Shown here: in pieces, positions 9,837-19,234 of the stretch
Numbering within the stretch: position 1 is the first letter of the stretch
Layout: each line of letters opens with the position of its first letter
Assembly: GCF_008329905.1 (NCBI RefSeq)
Contig: NZ_CP032155.1
Location: 4,960,001 to 5,024,000 of the forward strand
DNA: 64,000 bases
Direction: 5' to 3'
Origin: Mycobacterium sp. ELW1
Lineage (GTDB): Bacteria > Actinomycetota > Actinomycetes > Mycobacteriales > Mycobacteriaceae
Notes under the pieces: generated by a model
The model's database searches: none
What the model saw: the letters and a program-made list of their open reading frames with translations, nothing else
Told to the model about the DNA's origin: nothing
Program-made: the position numbers and the translations under genes

Positions 9837-11825
9837 TCAACGCCGGCGCCGACGCGACCGCAGGTAGTCGCCCACGACCGCCGCGCCCAGGCCGTCCAGG
9901 TCGGGAACCACAACCCGGCCCCCGACGCGGCGCGCGACCTGATCGATGAATCTGGCCAGGCCCGGGTCGTTGCCGAGTCGGAAGATCGTCACCTGCGCAC
10001 CGAGGCGGGCGACCTCGTCGAACCCGCGCACAGTGTGCGCGATGGTCCGCGGATGCGGCGGGTAGTCAAAGAACACCGACGAACCCTGACCGTCGAAATC
10101 CTCCAGGTGCGCGGTGGGCTCACCGTCGGTGACCACCAGCACCACCGGTTGGGCGTTGGGGTGGCGGCGCAGATGCCGGACCGCCAGCGCCAGTGCGTGG
10201 TGCAGGTTGGTGCCCTGCTCGTAGACACCTTCGAGCCCGGTCAGCTCGGCCGCGGTCACGGTGCGGGCGTAGCGGCCGAAGGCGATGATCTGCAGCGCAT
10301 CCGAGCGGAACCTGGTGCTCACCAGGTGGTTGAGCGCCAGCGCGGTCTGCTTCATCGGCAGCCACCGGTTCTCCATCACCATCGAGAACGACGTGTCGAC
10401 CAACAGCGCCACCGCCGACTGTGTGCGAGTCTCGGTCTCCGACACCTCGACATCGTCGACACTGATCCGCAGCGGCCCTTCGGTGGGCCCGCCGGCTTGC
10501 CGCAGTACCGCGTTGGTCAGGGTGCGGGTGACGTTCCAGGGCTCGGTGTCACCGAACGCCCAGGGCCGGGTGGCGCCGGTGAGTTCGCCGGCAGCGCCGG
10601 CACGACGGGTGTCGCGCTCGCCGTGGCGGCCCGAAAGCTGTTGGGCGACATCGCGAAGCGCGGTCTGCCCGAGCTGGCGCATGGCCTTGGGCGACAACCG
10701 CCACTGGCCGTCGGAGCCGCGATCCAGGAAGCCCTGGTTCATCAAGGCACGTTCCAGCTCGGCCAGCGTGCGCGCGTCGATGGCGGCCTGATCGCCGAGC
10801 TGGCGGGCCAGCGCGTCGAGGTCAACGTCGTCCATGGTGGCACCGGCGTAGCTCTGCGACAGCTGCTCGGCGAGCTGCTCGAGTTCGGCGATGTCGGCCA
10901 TCGCCTGGGCGCCCTCCCCCATGCCGAGCGGGTTGTCGCCGGAGAATTCCGACGAACCGGTCCAATCCTCGCCCGGCCGGGCGGCCTGCAGGTGGGAGTC
11001 GAGCCGATTCAGCGCGTTCATCAGTTGTGGCGAACCGAAAGCCTGCTGCGCCAACGCATCCAGCTCGGCGCGCTGGTCGGGGGTGAGGCTGTTGCGGAAG
11101 CGCTGCGCGGCGGCGGCCCGCTGGGCCAGCGAATCGAGGAGTTCCTCGACGTTCTTCGGATTCTCCGGAAAGTACTGACCGTGCTTGCGCATGAAGTCGT
11201 CGAAATCCTGCGCGCTGTCCTCGCCACGAGAATGCTTGTCCAGCAGATCGTTCAGGTCGTCGAGCATCTCGTTGACCGCTTGCCGGTCCTCATCCGTCGC
11301 GTTCTCCAGCGCCTGCTTCATGCCGGCGAACCGCTGATCGAGCATCTCCCGGCCGAGCAGATCCTTGATCTGCTCGTACTTCTGGCGCGCCTCGGGGCTG
11401 CGCCAGTTGTAATCCGACAACTCCTGCACCGCCTTGGCCGGCGACGGTGAGAGCGACTCGATCTGCAGCTCCTGGAATCGGGCGTCGTCGTCCAGGGCGC
11501 GCGCCAGTTCCTTACGTTCGGAGAGCACCGCGTCGTCGAGCAACTTCTTGATCTCTTGCAGGGTGCCGTCAAGGTTGTTGCGGTTCAACAATTCTCGACG
11601 TCGACGGTTTACCTCGGCGGCGAGCCGGTCAGCACCCTTGGTGTTCTTGGTTCCGCGCCGCAATAGCTCGGACAAGGCACGCCGCGGTGACGTGCCTTCC
11701 ATGACGTCCTGCCCGATCTGCTCGAGCGCGTCGCGCAGATCCACCGGCGGGGCAAGCGGATCAGGTCCCCCGGTATACGCCGAATACCGGGAGTCGTGTG
11801 CGTGTCCCCGATCCGCTTTAGCCAT
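9837..11825 (-). CDS. VWA domain protein partnered with a MoxR-type ATPase (Rv0959-like)
   Basis: A 662-residue protein with a long helical, charged N-terminal region (about 1-440, rich in Gln, Glu and Arg) and a C-terminal von Willebrand factor A domain. The metal-binding MIDAS motif DTSFS is visible near residue 475, with the downstream VTDGEPT. VWA proteins of this class pair with AAA+ ATPases to insert metals or remodel protein complexes, as in CoxE or magnesium chelatase subunit D. The ATG overlaps the upstream ATPase gene by 8 bp, showing tight coupling. Rv0958/Rv0959 are the equivalent pair in M. tuberculosis. The client is unknown; there are no chlorophyll genes, so a literal magnesium chelatase role is unlikely. 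Confidence 0.85.
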   Translation of the reverse strand: MAKADRGHAHDSRYSAYTGGPDPLAPPVDLRDALEQIGQDVMEGTSPRRALSELLRRGTKNTKGADRLAAEVNRRRRELLNRNNLDGTLQEIKKLLDDAVLSERKELARALDDDARFQELQIESLSPSPAKAVQELSDYNWRSPEARQKYEQIKDLLGREMLDQRFAGMKQALENATDEDRQAVNEMLDDLNDLLDKHSRGEDSAQDFDDFMRKHGQYFPENPKNVEELLDSLAQRAAAAQRFRNSLTPDQRAELDALAQQAFGSPQLMNALNRLDSHLQAARPGEDWTGSSEFSGDNPLGMGEGAQAMADIAELEQLAEQLSQSYAGATMDDVDLDALARQLGDQAAIDARTLAELERALMNQGFLDRGSDGQWRLSPKAMRQLGQTALRDVAQQLSGRHGERDTRRAGAAGELTGATRPWAFGDTEPWNVTRTLTNAVLRQAGGPTEGPLRISVDDVEVSETETRTQSAVALLVDTSFSMVMENRWLPMKQTALALNHLVSTRFRSDALQIIAFGRYARTVTAAELTGLEGVYEQGTNLHHALALAVRHLRRHPNAQPVVLVVTDGEPTAHLEDFDGQGSSVFFDYPPHPRTIAHTVRGFDEVARLGAQVTIFRLGNDPGLARFIDQVARRVGGRVVVPDLDGLGAAVVGDYLRSRRRRR

Positions 11826-13200
11826 AGACGGTTTCGCCTTCTCCTGTCACCTTGTCGATCCGCTTGGCGAGATACAGTGCCTCCAGCGCCAATTCGAGCG
11901 CGGCGGCCCGTTCCCCCTCGGTTTCGGCATCCAGTCGCTTGGCGATCTCGTCGATCACCGGCAGGTCTGGCAACGCCGCCAGCACGTCCTTGGCCGCGAC
12001 CTGCTCACCGGTGGTCACCGCCGAGCCACCCTCGACGGCCGCAACCAGCGTGCCGACGTCGATACCGCCCAGCACCCGCTGCGCGGTGTCGGCGGTGGCG
12101 CGCCGCAGCAGATGCTCGAGCACCGCCTGCTCGCGACCCTCCTCGCCGGACTCGAACTCCAGCTTCCCGCGCAGCACGTCGACGATCGTGCCCAGGTCCA
12201 CGACACGGGCCACCGGCTCGTCCTCGCCCAGGATCGCACCGCGGTGCCGCGCCGAGGCGGCGACGGTCTCGGCGGCGGCGATCGCGAAGCGCGCCGACAC
12301 ACCGGAACGCTGGTCGACCGAGTTGGACTCGCGCAGATAGCGCGCGAACCGGGCAATGATTTGCATCAGGTAGGTCGGAACCTGCGCCGACAGGTGCGCC
12401 TCCTGGGTGATCACGCCGACCTCGGCGTCGAGCTCACGCGGGTAGTGGGTGCGGATCTCGGCGCCGAAGCGGTCCTTGAGCGGGGTGATGATGCGCCCAC
12501 GGTTGGTGTAGTCCTCAGGGTTGGCGCTGGCGACCACCAGCACGTCCAGCGGCAGCCGCAGCGTGTAGCCACGCACCTGGATGTCGCGCTCCTCCATGAC
12601 GTTGAGCATCGAGACCTGGATGCGCTCGGCCAGATCGGGCAGCTCGTTGACCGCGACGATGCCGCGATGCGCCCGCGGGATCAGGCCGTAGGCGATGGTC
12701 TCCGGGTCACCGAGGCTGCGCCCCTCCGCGACCTTGATCGGGTCGATGTCACCGACCAGGTCCGCCACGCTGGTGTCGGGGGTGGCCAGCTTCTCGGTGT
12801 AGCGCTCGCTGCGGTGGCGCCACTCGATGGGCAGATCGTCGCCCGATTCCCCGGCCCGCCGGATCGACTCCGGCGTGATCGGCGTGTAGGGATGCTCGCC
12901 GAGTTCGGATCCGGCGATCACCGGCGTCCACTCGTCGAGCAGATTCTGCAACGACCGCAGCAGCCGGGTCTTGCCCTGCCCGCGCTCGCCGAGCAGGACG
13001 AAGTCGTGGCCGGCGATCAGTGCCCGCTCCAGCTGCGGCAGCACGGTGTCCTCGAAGCCGAAAATGCCAGGCCAGACCTCATCTCCGTCGGCCAGCGCGG
13101 TCAGGAGGTTCTCCCGGATCTCCTGCTTGACGCTGCGCTCCCGGTGCCCGGAAGCGCGCAGTTCGCCGAGAGTGCGGGGGAGGTTGTCAGGTGAAGTCAC
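11818..13200 (-). CDS. MoxR/magnesium-chelatase-type AAA+ ATPase (Rv0958-like)
   Basis: A 460-residue AAA+ ATPase. The Walker A motif GERGQGKT is at residues 71-78. A Walker B-like segment GIVAVNELPDL, the sensor-like VVASANPEDYTNRGRI and the arginine-finger region LKDRFGAEI follow in the order expected for MoxR/BchI ATPases. It should form a hexamer that drives conformational change in a target together with its VWA partner, whose gene overlaps its 3' end by 8 bp. The ATG start at 13200 leads directly into the family N-terminus. It is often annotated as magnesium chelatase in mycobacteria, but no tetrapyrrole-Mg pathway genes accompany it here. Confidence 0.87.
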   Translation of the reverse strand: MTSPDNLPRTLGELRASGHRERSVKQEIRENLLTALADGDEVWPGIFGFEDTVLPQLERALIAGHDFVLLGERGQGKTRLLRSLQNLLDEWTPVIAGSELGEHPYTPITPESIRRAGESGDDLPIEWRHRSERYTEKLATPDTSVADLVGDIDPIKVAEGRSLGDPETIAYGLIPRAHRGIVAVNELPDLAERIQVSMLNVMEERDIQVRGYTLRLPLDVLVVASANPEDYTNRGRIITPLKDRFGAEIRTHYPRELDAEVGVITQEAHLSAQVPTYLMQIIARFARYLRESNSVDQRSGVSARFAIAAAETVAASARHRGAILGEDEPVARVVDLGTIVDVLRGKLEFESGEEGREQAVLEHLLRRATADTAQRVLGGIDVGTLVAAVEGGSAVTTGEQVAAKDVLAALPDLPVIDEIAKRLDAETEGERAAALELALEALYLAKRIDKVTGEGETVYG

Positions 13201-13303
13201 CTCTCCACGCTACGACTGCCACGCCACCGGGGCATTACGCGGTCAGCGCAAAGTCATATTTGGCCCCGCGGAATACCCACGTTCAGTGTGTGAACACCCG
13301 CGG

Positions 13304-14893
13304 TCAGTGCGCGAAGTGCCGGGCCCCGGTGAGGTACAGCGCGATCCCGGCCTTCGCCGCGGCCTCGGTGACCAGCTCGTCGCGCATCGATCCGCCGGGG
13401 TGCACGACGGCCTTGACACCGGCCTCGGTCAGCGTCTCCAGGCCGTCCGGGAACGGGAAGAACGCGTCGCTGGCCGCCACCGCACCGCGGACCCGCTCTC
13501 CGCCGCGCTCGACCGCCAGCCGAGCCGCGTCGACACGGTTGACCTGGCCCATGCCCACCCCGACCGTGGCGCCGTCGGCGGCCACCACGATCGCGTTCGA
13601 CTTCACCGCACGGCAGGTGCGCCAGGCGAACCGCAGGTCGGCCAGTGTCGCCGCGTTCGCGGGGGTGCCGGTCGCCAGCGTCCAGTTCGCCGGGTCGTCG
13701 CCAGGTGCGTCGATCCCGTCGCGCTCTTGGATCAGCAGACCTCCGCTGATCTGGCGCAACTCCGCTCCGCCGATCAGCGGCTGGGCGGCGACGAGCACGC
13801 GAATGTTCTTCTTACGGGCCAAGATCTCCACCGCACCGGGCTGATACGCCGGCGCGATGATGACCTCGGTGAAGATCTCCGAGACGAACTCGGCCATCTC
13901 CACGGTGACCTCGGTGTTGGCCGCGATCACCCCGCCGAATGCACTGAGCGGATCGCATTCGTGGGCCTTGCGGTGCGCATCGGCCACCGACACCGACGAG
14001 ATCGCGATGCCGCACGGGTTGGCGTGCTTGATGATGGCAACGCAGATCTCCTCGTGATCGAACGCCGCCCGCCACGCCGCGTCGGCATCGGTGAAGTTGT
14101 TGTAGGACATCTCTTTTCCGTGCAGCTGCTCGGCTTGGGCCAGACCCGGCCAGCCGGCCTCGTCGCTGTAGAGCGCGGCCTGCTGATGTGGGTTCTCGCC
14201 GTAGCGCAGCTGCGACGTCCTTTTCCAGGTGCGGCCGAACCACGGCGGCAGGAGTGCCCCCGCATCGTCTTCTGCACCCTCCTCGGGGGCCAGCACCGAG
14301 CCCATCCAGCCGGCCACCGCGACGTCGTATTCGGCGGTGTGCCGAAATGCCAGTGCCGCCAACTTCTGTCGCTCGGCGAGCGTGAAACCACCGGACCGGA
14401 CCGCGGCCAGAACGCCGTCGTATCCGAGCGGGTCGACGACGACCGCCACGCTGGCATGATTCTTGGCCGAGGCACGCACCATCGAGGGACCGCCGATGTC
14501 GATCTGCTCGACGCACTCCTGGACCTCGGCGCCCGAATCGACCGTCTCGGTGAACGGATAGAGGTTGACGACAACGAGATCGAACGGCTCGATCTTCAGC
14601 TCGTTGAGCGCCGCGAGGTGTTCCGGCTTGCGGGTGTCGGCAAGCAAGCCGGCGTGGATGTGCGGGTGCAGTGTCTTGACCCGGCCGTCGAGCACCTCGG
14701 GAAAGCCGGTGACGAACTCCACCGGGGTGACCGGAATGCCTTTGTCAGCAATGGTTTTGGCGGTCGAGCCGGTGGAGACGATGGCCACGCCCGCCTCGTG
14801 CAGACCCTGCGCGAGCGGGATCAGCCCGCTCTTGTCGTACACGCTGATCAGCGCGCGCCGGATCGGCCTCTTGCCTACAGTCCCCGCGGTCAT
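13304..14893 (-). CDS. purH: Bifunctional AICAR formyltransferase/IMP cyclohydrolase PurH
   Basis: A 529-residue enzyme catalysing the last two steps of de novo IMP synthesis. The N-terminal IMP cyclohydrolase domain begins [13 protein letters not shown] and has STGSTAKTI near residues 40-48. The C-terminal formyltransferase domain contains the conserved Lys-His pair in [12 protein letters not shown] and ends near [13 protein letters not shown]. Length is typical. Its ATG overlaps the purN stop by 4 bp, so purN-purH form one transcription unit on the minus strand and produce IMP together. No truncation or missing motif was noticed. Confidence 0.96.
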   Translation of the reverse strand: MTAGTVGKRPIRRALISVYDKSGLIPLAQGLHEAGVAIVSTGSTAKTIADKGIPVTPVEFVTGFPEVLDGRVKTLHPHIHAGLLADTRKPEHLAALNELKIEPFDLVVVNLYPFTETVDSGAEVQECVEQIDIGGPSMVRASAKNHASVAVVVDPLGYDGVLAAVRSGGFTLAERQKLAALAFRHTAEYDVAVAGWMGSVLAPEEGAEDDAGALLPPWFGRTWKRTSQLRYGENPHQQAALYSDEAGWPGLAQAEQLHGKEMSYNNFTDADAAWRAAFDHEEICVAIIKHANPCGIAISSVSVADAHRKAHECDPLSAFGGVIAANTEVTVEMAEFVSEIFTEVIIAPAYQPGAVEILARKKNIRVLVAAQPLIGGAELRQISGGLLIQERDGIDAPGDDPANWTLATGTPANAATLADLRFAWRTCRAVKSNAIVVAADGATVGVGMGQVNRVDAARLAVERGGERVRGAVAASDAFFPFPDGLETLTEAGVKAVVHPGGSMRDELVTEAAAKAGIALYLTGARHFAH

Positions 14894-15519
14894 CCTATGG
14901 TCGCCTTTCTGCCACTCCAGGTCACTCCGCGCTGAGCCAGCGCGGCCAGCACATCCACCAACAGCCGCCGTTCGGTGACCTTGATGCGTTCGTGCAACGT
15001 GTCTTCGTCGTCATCGTCGAGAATCTCGATGGGTTCCTGGGCCAGGATCGGGCCGGTGTCCACGCCGGCGTCCACCAGATGCACGGTGCAACCGGTGACC
15101 TTGACCCCGTAGGCCAGCGCGTCGGGCACCGCGTGAGCACCCGGAAACGCCGGAAGCAGCGCCGGGTGAGTGTTGACGACGCGGCCCAGGAATCGTGAAA
15201 GAAATTCCGGCCCAAGTATTTTCATGAACCCGGCCGACACGATCAGGTCGGGGCGGTGCGCTTCGGTGGCATCGGCGATCGCGGTGTCCCAGTCGGCGCG
15301 GCTCGGGTGGTCCTTCAGACGCACGCAGAACGTGGGGATGGACGCGGCCTGCGCTATCTCGACGGCGCGGCAGTCCCGGTCCACCCCGACCGCGGCGACC
15401 CGCGCGGGATAGTCGCCGACGGCCGCGCTCAGCAGCGACTGCAGCAGCGATCCGGTTCCCGAGGCCAGGACGACGAGTCGTGCCGGCGCACTCGGCGGGA
15501 TGTGGATCGGATGCTGCAC
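14890..15519 (-). CDS. purN: Phosphoribosylglycinamide formyltransferase PurN
   Basis: A 209-residue formyl-THF-dependent GAR transformylase acting in step 3 of purine synthesis. The phosphate-binding loop [10 protein letters not shown] is near residues 18-27. The catalytic region [14 protein letters not shown] (His near 117) and the downstream [16 protein letters not shown] (catalytic Asp) are intact. It begins 30 bp after perM and overlaps purH (ATGA at the junction). The unit perM-purN-purH conserves the M. tuberculosis Rv0955-Rv0957 order. Confidence 0.95.
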   Translation of the reverse strand: MQHPIHIPPSAPARLVVLASGTGSLLQSLLSAAVGDYPARVAAVGVDRDCRAVEIAQAASIPTFCVRLKDHPSRADWDTAIADATEAHRPDLIVSAGFMKILGPEFLSRFLGRVVNTHPALLPAFPGAHAVPDALAYGVKVTGCTVHLVDAGVDTGPILAQEPIEILDDDDEDTLHERIKVTERRLLVDVLAALAQRGVTWSGRKATIG

Positions 15520-15549
15520 GGCGATGAGCCTAACGGCACGTGCGAAGGT

Positions 15550-16965
15550 TCAACGCTCGGGCGGCCCGGTCTCGATGTCGTCGTCGACGACCATCAGGTC
15601 CTCGACGTCCTCCAGATCGGGTGCCGGCCGTACCGGCTGCGGCGGCGGGGCCGGGTCCGGCTCGGGTTCCGGTTCGGCCTCGGATTCCGGGTCCGGCTCG
15701 GCTGCCATGTCCGGGATGGGCGTGGTGAGCGCCTCGTCGTCGTCCGCGAGGTCGCCGTCGAGGTCGCCGTCGAAGAGCGGTTCGTCGACCGGCGCCGCCG
15801 GAGCCGGCGGCTTCACCCGTTTCGGACGGCGCCGCACGCCGCCGGTCAGCACCACGGTGAGCGCGCCGATGGCGAAGAACCAGAAGAACACCGCCGGGCC
15901 GAAGGTGCTCTGGTCCACCCCGACGTCGCCGAAATTACCGAGCTGTCCACCGCCGGCGTAGCCAAGCACCGCCATGATCACGGCCGCCAGCAGTGATGCG
16001 ACCGCGACTTTCGCCAGAGCCGTCGGCCAGGGCAGCGGTCTGCGCGCGCACTGCTGCCCGACCGCCACCCCGGATGCGGCGCCGACGATCAGCAGCGCAA
16101 CCCACACCGGCCCGAGCGGTGGTGTCGGCACCGCGGCCAGGATCGGCACCGCTGGGATGTCGCCGCCGAAGACGGTGAACGAACTGAACGTGGCGAACCC
16201 GATATGGGCGCTCGATCCGACCGCCATCGCCGAGGTCCCGACGATCACGTTGGGCACGTACAGGGCGGACAGCAAGGTGAGGCTGAGCTGCCCGAACAGC
16301 GAATCGGTGACGGCGTACAGCTCGTGCATGGTGCCCCAGTGCACGACCAGCGACACCGTGGTGACCGCACCGGACAGTCCCAGCAGAGCCAGCAGGCCCG
16401 CCAGGGCGGCCCGCACGGTGTCGCCGAGCCACAGCGGTAACCGCAGGGCCGTCAGCGCCCGCCAGCCCACCTGCGAGCCGACCCCGATCAGCGCTCCGAT
16501 GCCGTGCACCGCCAGCACTCCGGAGAATGCGCGCAGTGCGCTCGGGGTCTGCAGCTCGGTGATCACCGACGAGGCATCGTGGATCACTGCCAGCGCGATC
16601 GCCGCGAACAGCAGCGGGCCGCCGATGGCCGACGCGACGATCCACCGGGTCACGAACCAGGAGGCGCGCGGTGAGGTCGCATGCGCGCATGTGCGTGCGG
16701 TGCCCGCGACCATCAACAGCACCGGCAGCAGCGGCAACACCGCAAGCTGGTGCCCGGCGATCGAAATGGGCACCTGATGCACCGCCAGCCACATGCTGGC
16801 GATCGCACCCAAGGTGCCCGTCATGTCGCTGTTGGCGATGACGAGCTGCAGCAGGGTCACCGCGGCGATCACCACCAGGGCGACCACCGACGGGCCGAAC
16901 GCAACCCTGACCAGGTCACGCGCTTGGCGCGCGCCGACTGGCCGCTTGTCCTCCATCCGTGTCAC
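15550..16965 (-). CDS. perM: Polytopic membrane protein PerM (DUF6350)
   Basis: A 471-residue integral membrane protein with roughly ten hydrophobic segments between residues 20 and 365. It then has a cytoplasmic acidic tail (about 370-471) rich in Asp/Glu/Pro with a Glu-Pro/Asp-Pro repeat. By order and architecture it is the counterpart of Rv0955, named PerM, which is reported to be needed for cell division and chronic-phase persistence through stabilising the divisome protein FtsB. The start could be GTG 16965 or ATG 16956. It lies just downstream of the Rv0954-like gene, another reported divisome-associated protein, so the pair may work together at the septum. Confidence 0.85.
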   Translation of the reverse strand: MTRMEDKRPVGARQARDLVRVAFGPSVVALVVIAAVTLLQLVIANSDMTGTLGAIASMWLAVHQVPISIAGHQLAVLPLLPVLLMVAGTARTCAHATSPRASWFVTRWIVASAIGGPLLFAAIALAVIHDASSVITELQTPSALRAFSGVLAVHGIGALIGVGSQVGWRALTALRLPLWLGDTVRAALAGLLALLGLSGAVTTVSLVVHWGTMHELYAVTDSLFGQLSLTLLSALYVPNVIVGTSAMAVGSSAHIGFATFSSFTVFGGDIPAVPILAAVPTPPLGPVWVALLIVGAASGVAVGQQCARRPLPWPTALAKVAVASLLAAVIMAVLGYAGGGQLGNFGDVGVDQSTFGPAVFFWFFAIGALTVVLTGGVRRRPKRVKPPAPAAPVDEPLFDGDLDGDLADDDEALTTPIPDMAAEPDPESEAEPEPEPDPAPPPQPVRPAPDLEDVEDLMVVDDDIETGPPER

Positions 16966-17005
16966 TCGACGCGCCGGTCAGGCGTGGTGCGCGAAGAGCG
17001 CCCGG

Positions 17006-17815
17006 TTAGGACGGGCTCTGACCCGACGGCGACGATGACGGCGCCTGGGGCTGCTGCTGTTCCGGCTGTCCGGCGGGCTGCTGCTGACCCGAGCCGCTCG
17101 ACGGCGGCGGGCTGAAGCTCGGGAAACCGGTCGGCGGGGTGGGCGGACCGCTCTGCGCGCCGCCGAAGTTCGGCGGACCGGACGTGTAGCCGCCGCCGTA
17201 CTGGGACGGGTAATTCGGCCGCGGCGGAAGTCCCTGCGGCGGGCCCTGCGGACCGGGCTGGCCGTAGTAGCCGCCGGGAGGCGGGCCGTACTGACCGAAC
17301 TGCTCGTATCGGGGCCGGGGCGCCGGCGCGGTGATGATGCCGGCCTCCAGCAGCAGGGCCGCCACCGCGGCGATGGCCTGCAGCAGGGTGAAGGCGAGCA
17401 GCAGCCACAGCCCCCAACCGACGGAGAAGCCGGTCGGCTTGCTGATGACCTGAGCGATCGCCATCAGCACCGCGATCACCGATGCCGTGGCGATGACGCC
17501 GCCGTAGTCCCGGGCCTTCGGCAGCAGGGCAGCCGCCGCGAGCAGCGCGGCAACCAGGGTCGCGACCACCGGGTAGCCGCCCCCACCGCCGGTCAGCTCG
17601 GCGCCCCCGAAGGGACCGAGGTCGGCGTGGACCGTCAGGATCGGCCCGAAACTGGCCAGGTACGCCGCCAGGCCCAGCACGATGGCGGCGATGTTCAGGT
17701 ACTGCGGCAGCTTGCTCGGTCCGGCCTCGGCCGGCGCGAACGACTGTGTGGGCGCCCCGTAGGGGCCGGTCGGCTGCGACGGTTGGTAGCCCGGATTGGT
17801 GGGCGGATAAGTCAT
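17006..17815 (-). CDS. DUF5336 membrane protein with Pro/Gly/Tyr-rich tails (Rv0954-like, divisome-associated)
   Basis: A 269-residue protein. The N-terminus (1-40) is Pro/Tyr/Gln-rich. Four hydrophobic segments follow between about residues 45 and 165, then a disordered Pro-Gly-Gln-Ser-rich C-terminal tail of about 100 residues. This is the DUF5336 architecture of the mycobacterial 34-kDa antigen-like protein Rv0954, reported as a cell division complex member. The ATG at 17815 has AAGGAG 6-8 nt upstream, which decides the start over a longer frame. It is followed after 40 bp by perM on the same strand. Confidence 0.83.
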   Translation of the reverse strand: MTYPPTNPGYQPSQPTGPYGAPTQSFAPAEAGPSKLPQYLNIAAIVLGLAAYLASFGPILTVHADLGPFGGAELTGGGGGYPVVATLVAALLAAAALLPKARDYGGVIATASVIAVLMAIAQVISKPTGFSVGWGLWLLLAFTLLQAIAAVAALLLEAGIITAPAPRPRYEQFGQYGPPPGGYYGQPGPQGPPQGLPPRPNYPSQYGGGYTSGPPNFGGAQSGPPTPPTGFPSFSPPPSSGSGQQQPAGQPEQQQPQAPSSSPSGQSPS

Positions 17816-17984
17816 GGCCTCTCCTTCAGCCTTGTCACGCCGCGCATCCCCCGCGGCGCTGCGTCGGTTGTGGCTCGCGAACGGACCCGCAGGTCGGCGT
17901 TCGCACACCACGCTATCGCACAGCGCCGCGCCCACCGCGACCATCGGCGTGTCACACAGGCAGTTGGTAACCGGCCGTCACGGC

Positions 17985-19115
17985 TCAGGCGGAGGCCTGA
18001 AGCGGCGCTGCGATCGAATCGCTTTCGGCAGCTTCGATTTCACGCACCAACGGCAACACCCGCGCGCCGAAGTACTCGATCTCCTCCTGGAAGTGCAGGA
18101 AGCCACCGAGGATGAGATCCACTCCGCGCTTGCGGTAGGCGGAAATCCGCTCGGCGATCTGCTCGGGGGTACCGATCAACTGGGTGCGGAAGCCGTCGTT
18201 GTATTGGACAAGGTCTTCGTAGGTCGAGTCGGCCCACATCCCGCGCTTGTCGGCGGTCGAGGCGCCGGCCTGTTGCACGGCGGCGTGAAAACCGTCGACG
18301 GCCGGCTTGTTGGCCTTGGCGATGATCTCTCGAAGGACTTCCCTCGCCTCTCTTTCTGTGTCTCTGGCGATGATGAAGCCGTTGAGTCCGAACTTGACTT
18401 CCCGGTTGGCGTCGCGGGCGTGGTCGCGAACCTCGACGAGTTGCTCGGTGACGCCGTCGAAATCCTTGCCGTTCGAGAAGTACCAGTCGGCGTAGTAGCC
18501 GCCGTTACGCCGCGCGGCGGTGGAGTTGCCGCCCTGGAAGATCTCCGGGTTGGGCCGTTGCGGTGTGTTGAGCGGCTTGGGCTTCAGCGTGAAGTCGTGG
18601 ATGCGGTAGAAGTCACCGCGAAAATCCACCTCGTCTTCGGTCCAGATCTTGCGCAGCACCTGCAGGAATTCGGCGGTCCGCCGGTAGCGCTCGTCGTGCT
18701 CGAGCCAGGGCTCACCGAGGTGGGTGAATTCGTCTTTGAACCAGCCCGAGACCACGTTGACGGCGAAGCGGCCGCCGGACAGGTGGTCGGCGGTGGCACC
18801 GAGCTTGGCCAGCACCCCGGGCTGCCACAAACCGGGGTGGACGGCGGCGATGAGCTTGAGGCGCTGCGTGGCCAGCAGCAGTGCCAGCGAGAAGCTGGTG
18901 GACTCGTGCTGGAATTCGGCGCCGTAGCTGGCCTCGTAGCGGACTTGGGACAGCGCGTACTCGAAACCGTTGTTCTCGGCGGTCTGCGCGAGCTTGACGT
19001 TGTAGTCGTAGTTCCAGTCGGTGCGTTGCTCGATGGTGCTGGTCACCAGACCGCCACTGACATTCGGAACCCAGTAGGCGAACTTCACTTGGTCGGCGAT
19101 GCGTTCGGTCGTCAT
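17985..19115 (-). CDS. sfnG: FMNH2-dependent dimethylsulfone monooxygenase, SfnG-like
   Basis: A 376-residue bacterial luciferase-like (LLM class) flavin monooxygenase. It closely follows the SfnG family: VKFAYWVPNVSGG at the N-terminus, EQRTDWNYDYN near residue 28, then VNVVSGWFKDEF and HDERYRR, with EDLVQYNDGFRTQLIGTP and LGGFLHFQEEIEYFG near the end. SfnG oxidises dimethylsulfone to methanesulfinate so cells can use it as a sulfur source. Two in-frame ATGs (19124 and 19115) and a GTG at 19151 compete; none has a clear Shine-Dalgarno sequence. It is divergent from the next LLM gene. The usual partners (reductase SfnF, SsuD/MsuD) are not in the window, so FMNH2 must come from elsewhere. Confidence 0.85.
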   Translation of the reverse strand: MTTERIADQVKFAYWVPNVSGGLVTSTIEQRTDWNYDYNVKLAQTAENNGFEYALSQVRYEASYGAEFQHESTSFSLALLLATQRLKLIAAVHPGLWQPGVLAKLGATADHLSGGRFAVNVVSGWFKDEFTHLGEPWLEHDERYRRTAEFLQVLRKIWTEDEVDFRGDFYRIHDFTLKPKPLNTPQRPNPEIFQGGNSTAARRNGGYYADWYFSNGKDFDGVTEQLVEVRDHARDANREVKFGLNGFIIARDTEREAREVLREIIAKANKPAVDGFHAAVQQAGASTADKRGMWADSTYEDLVQYNDGFRTQLIGTPEQIAERISAYRKRGVDLILGGFLHFQEEIEYFGARVLPLVREIEAAESDSIAAPLQASA

Positions 19116-19211
19116 GGTTTGCATGGTTGCGACGACCGTCGGCGGGGTCACCCCTTTTACTCGCCGAGAGTGCAGATGTCGCCCACTGAGACGCCGCCTT
19201 GCCCGGTGTTG

Positions 19212-19225
19212 GGCAACTCGTTCTA
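19212..19225 (+). promoter_or_regulatory. Degenerate KstR-type operator at the start of the F420-type oxidoreductase gene
   Basis: GGCAACTCGTTCTA keeps the AAC-NN-GTT core and the right half of the TAGAACNNGTTCTA palindrome, but the first T is G. It ends 9 nt before ATG 19235, nearly the same placement as the perfect site at 41806-41819. It may be a weak or decayed site. Confidence 0.35.
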
Positions 19226-19234
19226 ATGCAGCCC

